The translations under genes and the position numbers were made by a program. Positions 4,621-6,039 of a DNA stretch of 6,039 nucleotides are shown one piece after another. Source of the stretch: Verrucomicrobiia bacterium (GTDB lineage: Bacteria > Verrucomicrobiota > Verrucomicrobiae > Limisphaerales > UBA11358); NCBI GenBank assembly GCA_030042375.1, contig JASHZU010000264.1:1-6039 (forward strand), written 5' to 3'. The first letter of the stretch is position 1. Each line of letters opens with the position of its first letter. The notes below the pieces were generated by a model that worked only from the letters and a program-made list of their open reading frames with translations, was not told the origin of the DNA and did no database searches.

Positions 4621-6039
4621 ATGTCACTGAGTAAAAAATATTTTTTTGTTCCATTATTTTTAGCATTTCTTTTCTGGGGGCTTGATGCCGTGGCCGACGG
4701 CCGGGTGGTGCTCAACTTCAATCCGGATTGGAAATTTACTAAGGCCGATCCGCCGGGAGCGCAGCAGCCGGATTTCAACGACGCGGATTGGACGACGGTT
4801 TCCACACCGCACACTTTCAACGACGTCGATTCCTTTGAACGCATTTCTCCCGGCCAAATGCTGGGCGACACCAACGAATGGTCCGGACGGACGTGGTATC
4901 GCAAAACATTCGTCCTGCCGGATTCAGATCGTGGCAAAGAAGTTTATATCGAGTTTGAAGCCGTGCGGCAGTTCGGGGAAGTTTACCTCAACGGCCATGA
5001 TCTCGGCGTGTGCAAAAACGGTTTTATCCCGTTTGGTTTTGATTTAACGCCATACCTTCAATTCGGCAAGCCCAACGTGCTGGCAGTAATGTGTGACAAT
5101 CGTTACATGATCAGCAAGGCGGCCGGTGCCGCCAGCAACTTGTCCAGCTACGAAGAAGAGATCAACTCTGAACTCCCCGACGATGTGGATCAGGTTCAGG
5201 CCGACCAAATCCCCTGGAACAACGCGCAATGGCATCCCCCGCTGGGCGGGATTTATCGCAATGTGCGGGTTTATGTGACCGATCCGTTGCATATCACCCT
5301 GCCCCTTTACGATTTTCTCCAAACCGCCGGGCCTTATGCGTACGCCACGGAGATTTCCGATAAATCGGCAACCATCGGCGTGGAAGTGCCGGTGGAAGAC
5401 GACCGCGTCACCGATGAACAAATCGAAGTGACAGCCAAAGTCCTGGATCGCGAAGGCAACACTGTCCTGGAATTGAACCAAAACGGAGCCATTCCCGCCG
5501 GCCAGCAGAAGCTTTTTAAATTTTCCGGCAACGTGGACAATCCGCAATTATGGGAACCGGATTATCCGTACCTTTACCATGTCGTTTGTTCCATCAGCGT
5601 AGATGGCAAGACTGTGGATTCCGATGAAATTCCCTTGGGCATTCGTTCGGTTCATTGGGACATCAATACCGGATTTTGGATTAATGGCCATCACCTGAAG
5701 CTGCACGGCTGGGGCCAGCGTCCGACTGACGAATGGCCCGGATTGGGCACCGCCCAGCCGGATTGGCTGCATTTTTATACATTGCAAATGATGAAGGACG
5801 CCGGAGGCAATTTCATTCGCTGGGGCCATTGCGGCGCCGGCCCGGAAATGATTCAGGCCGGCGATGAACTGGGCATTATCGCCGATGAGCCGGGTGTGGA
5901 TGGAGAATCCGATACAGTGGGCGCGCCCTGGCGGATCCGCGCCGACGCCTTTCGGGATGCGGTGATTTATTTTCGGAATGACCCTTCAATTTTGATTTGG
6001 GAAGGCGGCAATCAAAAAGTTTCCTCCCCTCACGCCGAA
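4621..6039 (+). CDS. Secreted glycoside hydrolase family 2 (beta-galactosidase-like), C-terminus beyond window
   Basis: There are 473 codons to the window edge with no stop; the full protein would be longer, as GH2 enzymes usually exceed 600 residues. The start at 4621 gives a compact signal peptide (MSLSKKYFFVPLFLAFLFWG) with likely cleavage after AVA at residue 25. An in-frame ATG at 4594 would add nine residues, and neither start has a good ribosome site. The GH2 sugar-binding jelly roll spans about 27-220, with WYRKTFVLP (92-100), VYLNGHDLG (121-129) and WHPPLGGIYRNV (204-215). An Ig-like domain follows (about 220-340), with LWEPDYPYLY at 310-319. The TIM barrel begins near 341, with LGIRSV, GFWINGHHLKLHG (351-363), MKDAGGNFIRWGH (391-403) and DELGIIADEPG (415-425). 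Family members hydrolyse beta-linked galactose, glucuronate, mannose or similar residues with retention; the substrate cannot be read here. At the acid/base position the motif is WEGGNQ (460-465), with Gln in place of the canonical Glu. The nucleophile region lies outside the window. Confidence 0.93.
   Translation, partial: MSLSKKYFFVPLFLAFLFWGLDAVADGRVVLNFNPDWKFTKADPPGAQQPDFNDADWTTVSTPHTFNDVDSFERISPGQMLGDTNEWSGRTWYRKTFVLPDSDRGKEVYIEFEAVRQFGEVYLNGHDLGVCKNGFIPFGFDLTPYLQFGKPNVLAVMCDNRYMISKAAGAASNLSSYEEEINSELPDDVDQVQADQIPWNNAQWHPPLGGIYRNVRVYVTDPLHITLPLYDFLQTAGPYAYATEISDKSATIGVEVPVEDDRVTDEQIEVTAKVLDREGNTVLELNQNGAIPAGQQKLFKFSGNVDNPQLWEPDYPYLYHVVCSISVDGKTVDSDEIPLGIRSVHWDINTGFWINGHHLKLHGWGQRPTDEWPGLGTAQPDWLHFYTLQMMKDAGGNFIRWGHCGAGPEMIQAGDELGIIADEPGVDGESDTVGAPWRIRADAFRDAVIYFRNDPSILIWEGGNQKVSSPHAE

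Noticed and set aside
4329..4937. Minus-strand open frame of 202 codons spanning the intergenic gap and the start of the GH2 gene
   Set aside because: Half of it is antisense to the well-supported GH2 signal peptide and sugar-binding domain. The rest covers the promoter-like region, and no recognisable protein features are present.

Overview
The window holds two divergently transcribed, probably secreted proteins, each running off one edge. They are separated by a regulatory gap of about 350 bp. No RNA gene, mobile element, CRISPR array or integrase was seen. The gene style suggests a Gram-negative environmental heterotroph of the Verrucomicrobiota or the wider Planctomycetes-Verrucomicrobia group: a very long Asn/Thr/Ser/Gly-rich beta-strand repeat protein next to a signal-peptide-bearing GH2 glycosidase, moderate GC, and no clear Shine-Dalgarno sequences. 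This assignment is inferred from protein style; there is no marker gene.

Left 70% (1-4269, minus strand). One uninterrupted reading frame of 1423 codons starts at 4269 and is still open at base 1. I read every codon and found no in-frame stop. It has a signal peptide followed by low-complexity beta-strand repeat sequence. The sequence falls into three composite modules. Each opens with a Trp-rich lead, and each ends (or, for the third, approaches the window edge) with a cap containing GT-x-P-[SP]-G-[YF]. Two stretches resemble the autotransporter-associated beta-strand repeat (PATR/TIGR02601 type). The third module contains a distinctive, less degenerate core. The C-terminus, where an autotransporter barrel or a PEP-CTERM-like sorting signal would lie, is outside the window.

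Middle (4270-4620). This divergent intergenic region carries a possible sigma70-like promoter for the rightward gene. It also has a dense group of short inverted and direct repeats built on GAAC/GTTC half-sites, which look like operators.

Right (4621-6039, plus strand). The first 473 codons encode a secreted glycoside hydrolase family 2 (beta-galactosidase-like) protein. They cover the signal peptide, jelly-roll sugar-binding domain, Ig-like domain and the first half of the TIM barrel. Where LacZ has the acid/base Asn-Glu, this protein has Asn-Gln (WEGGNQ), and other active-site motifs also differ from LacZ.

Taken together, the pair looks like an exported glycan-active enzyme beside a large exported or surface beta-helical protein, possibly co-controlled from the shared gap. 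The functional link is inference from adjacency only.
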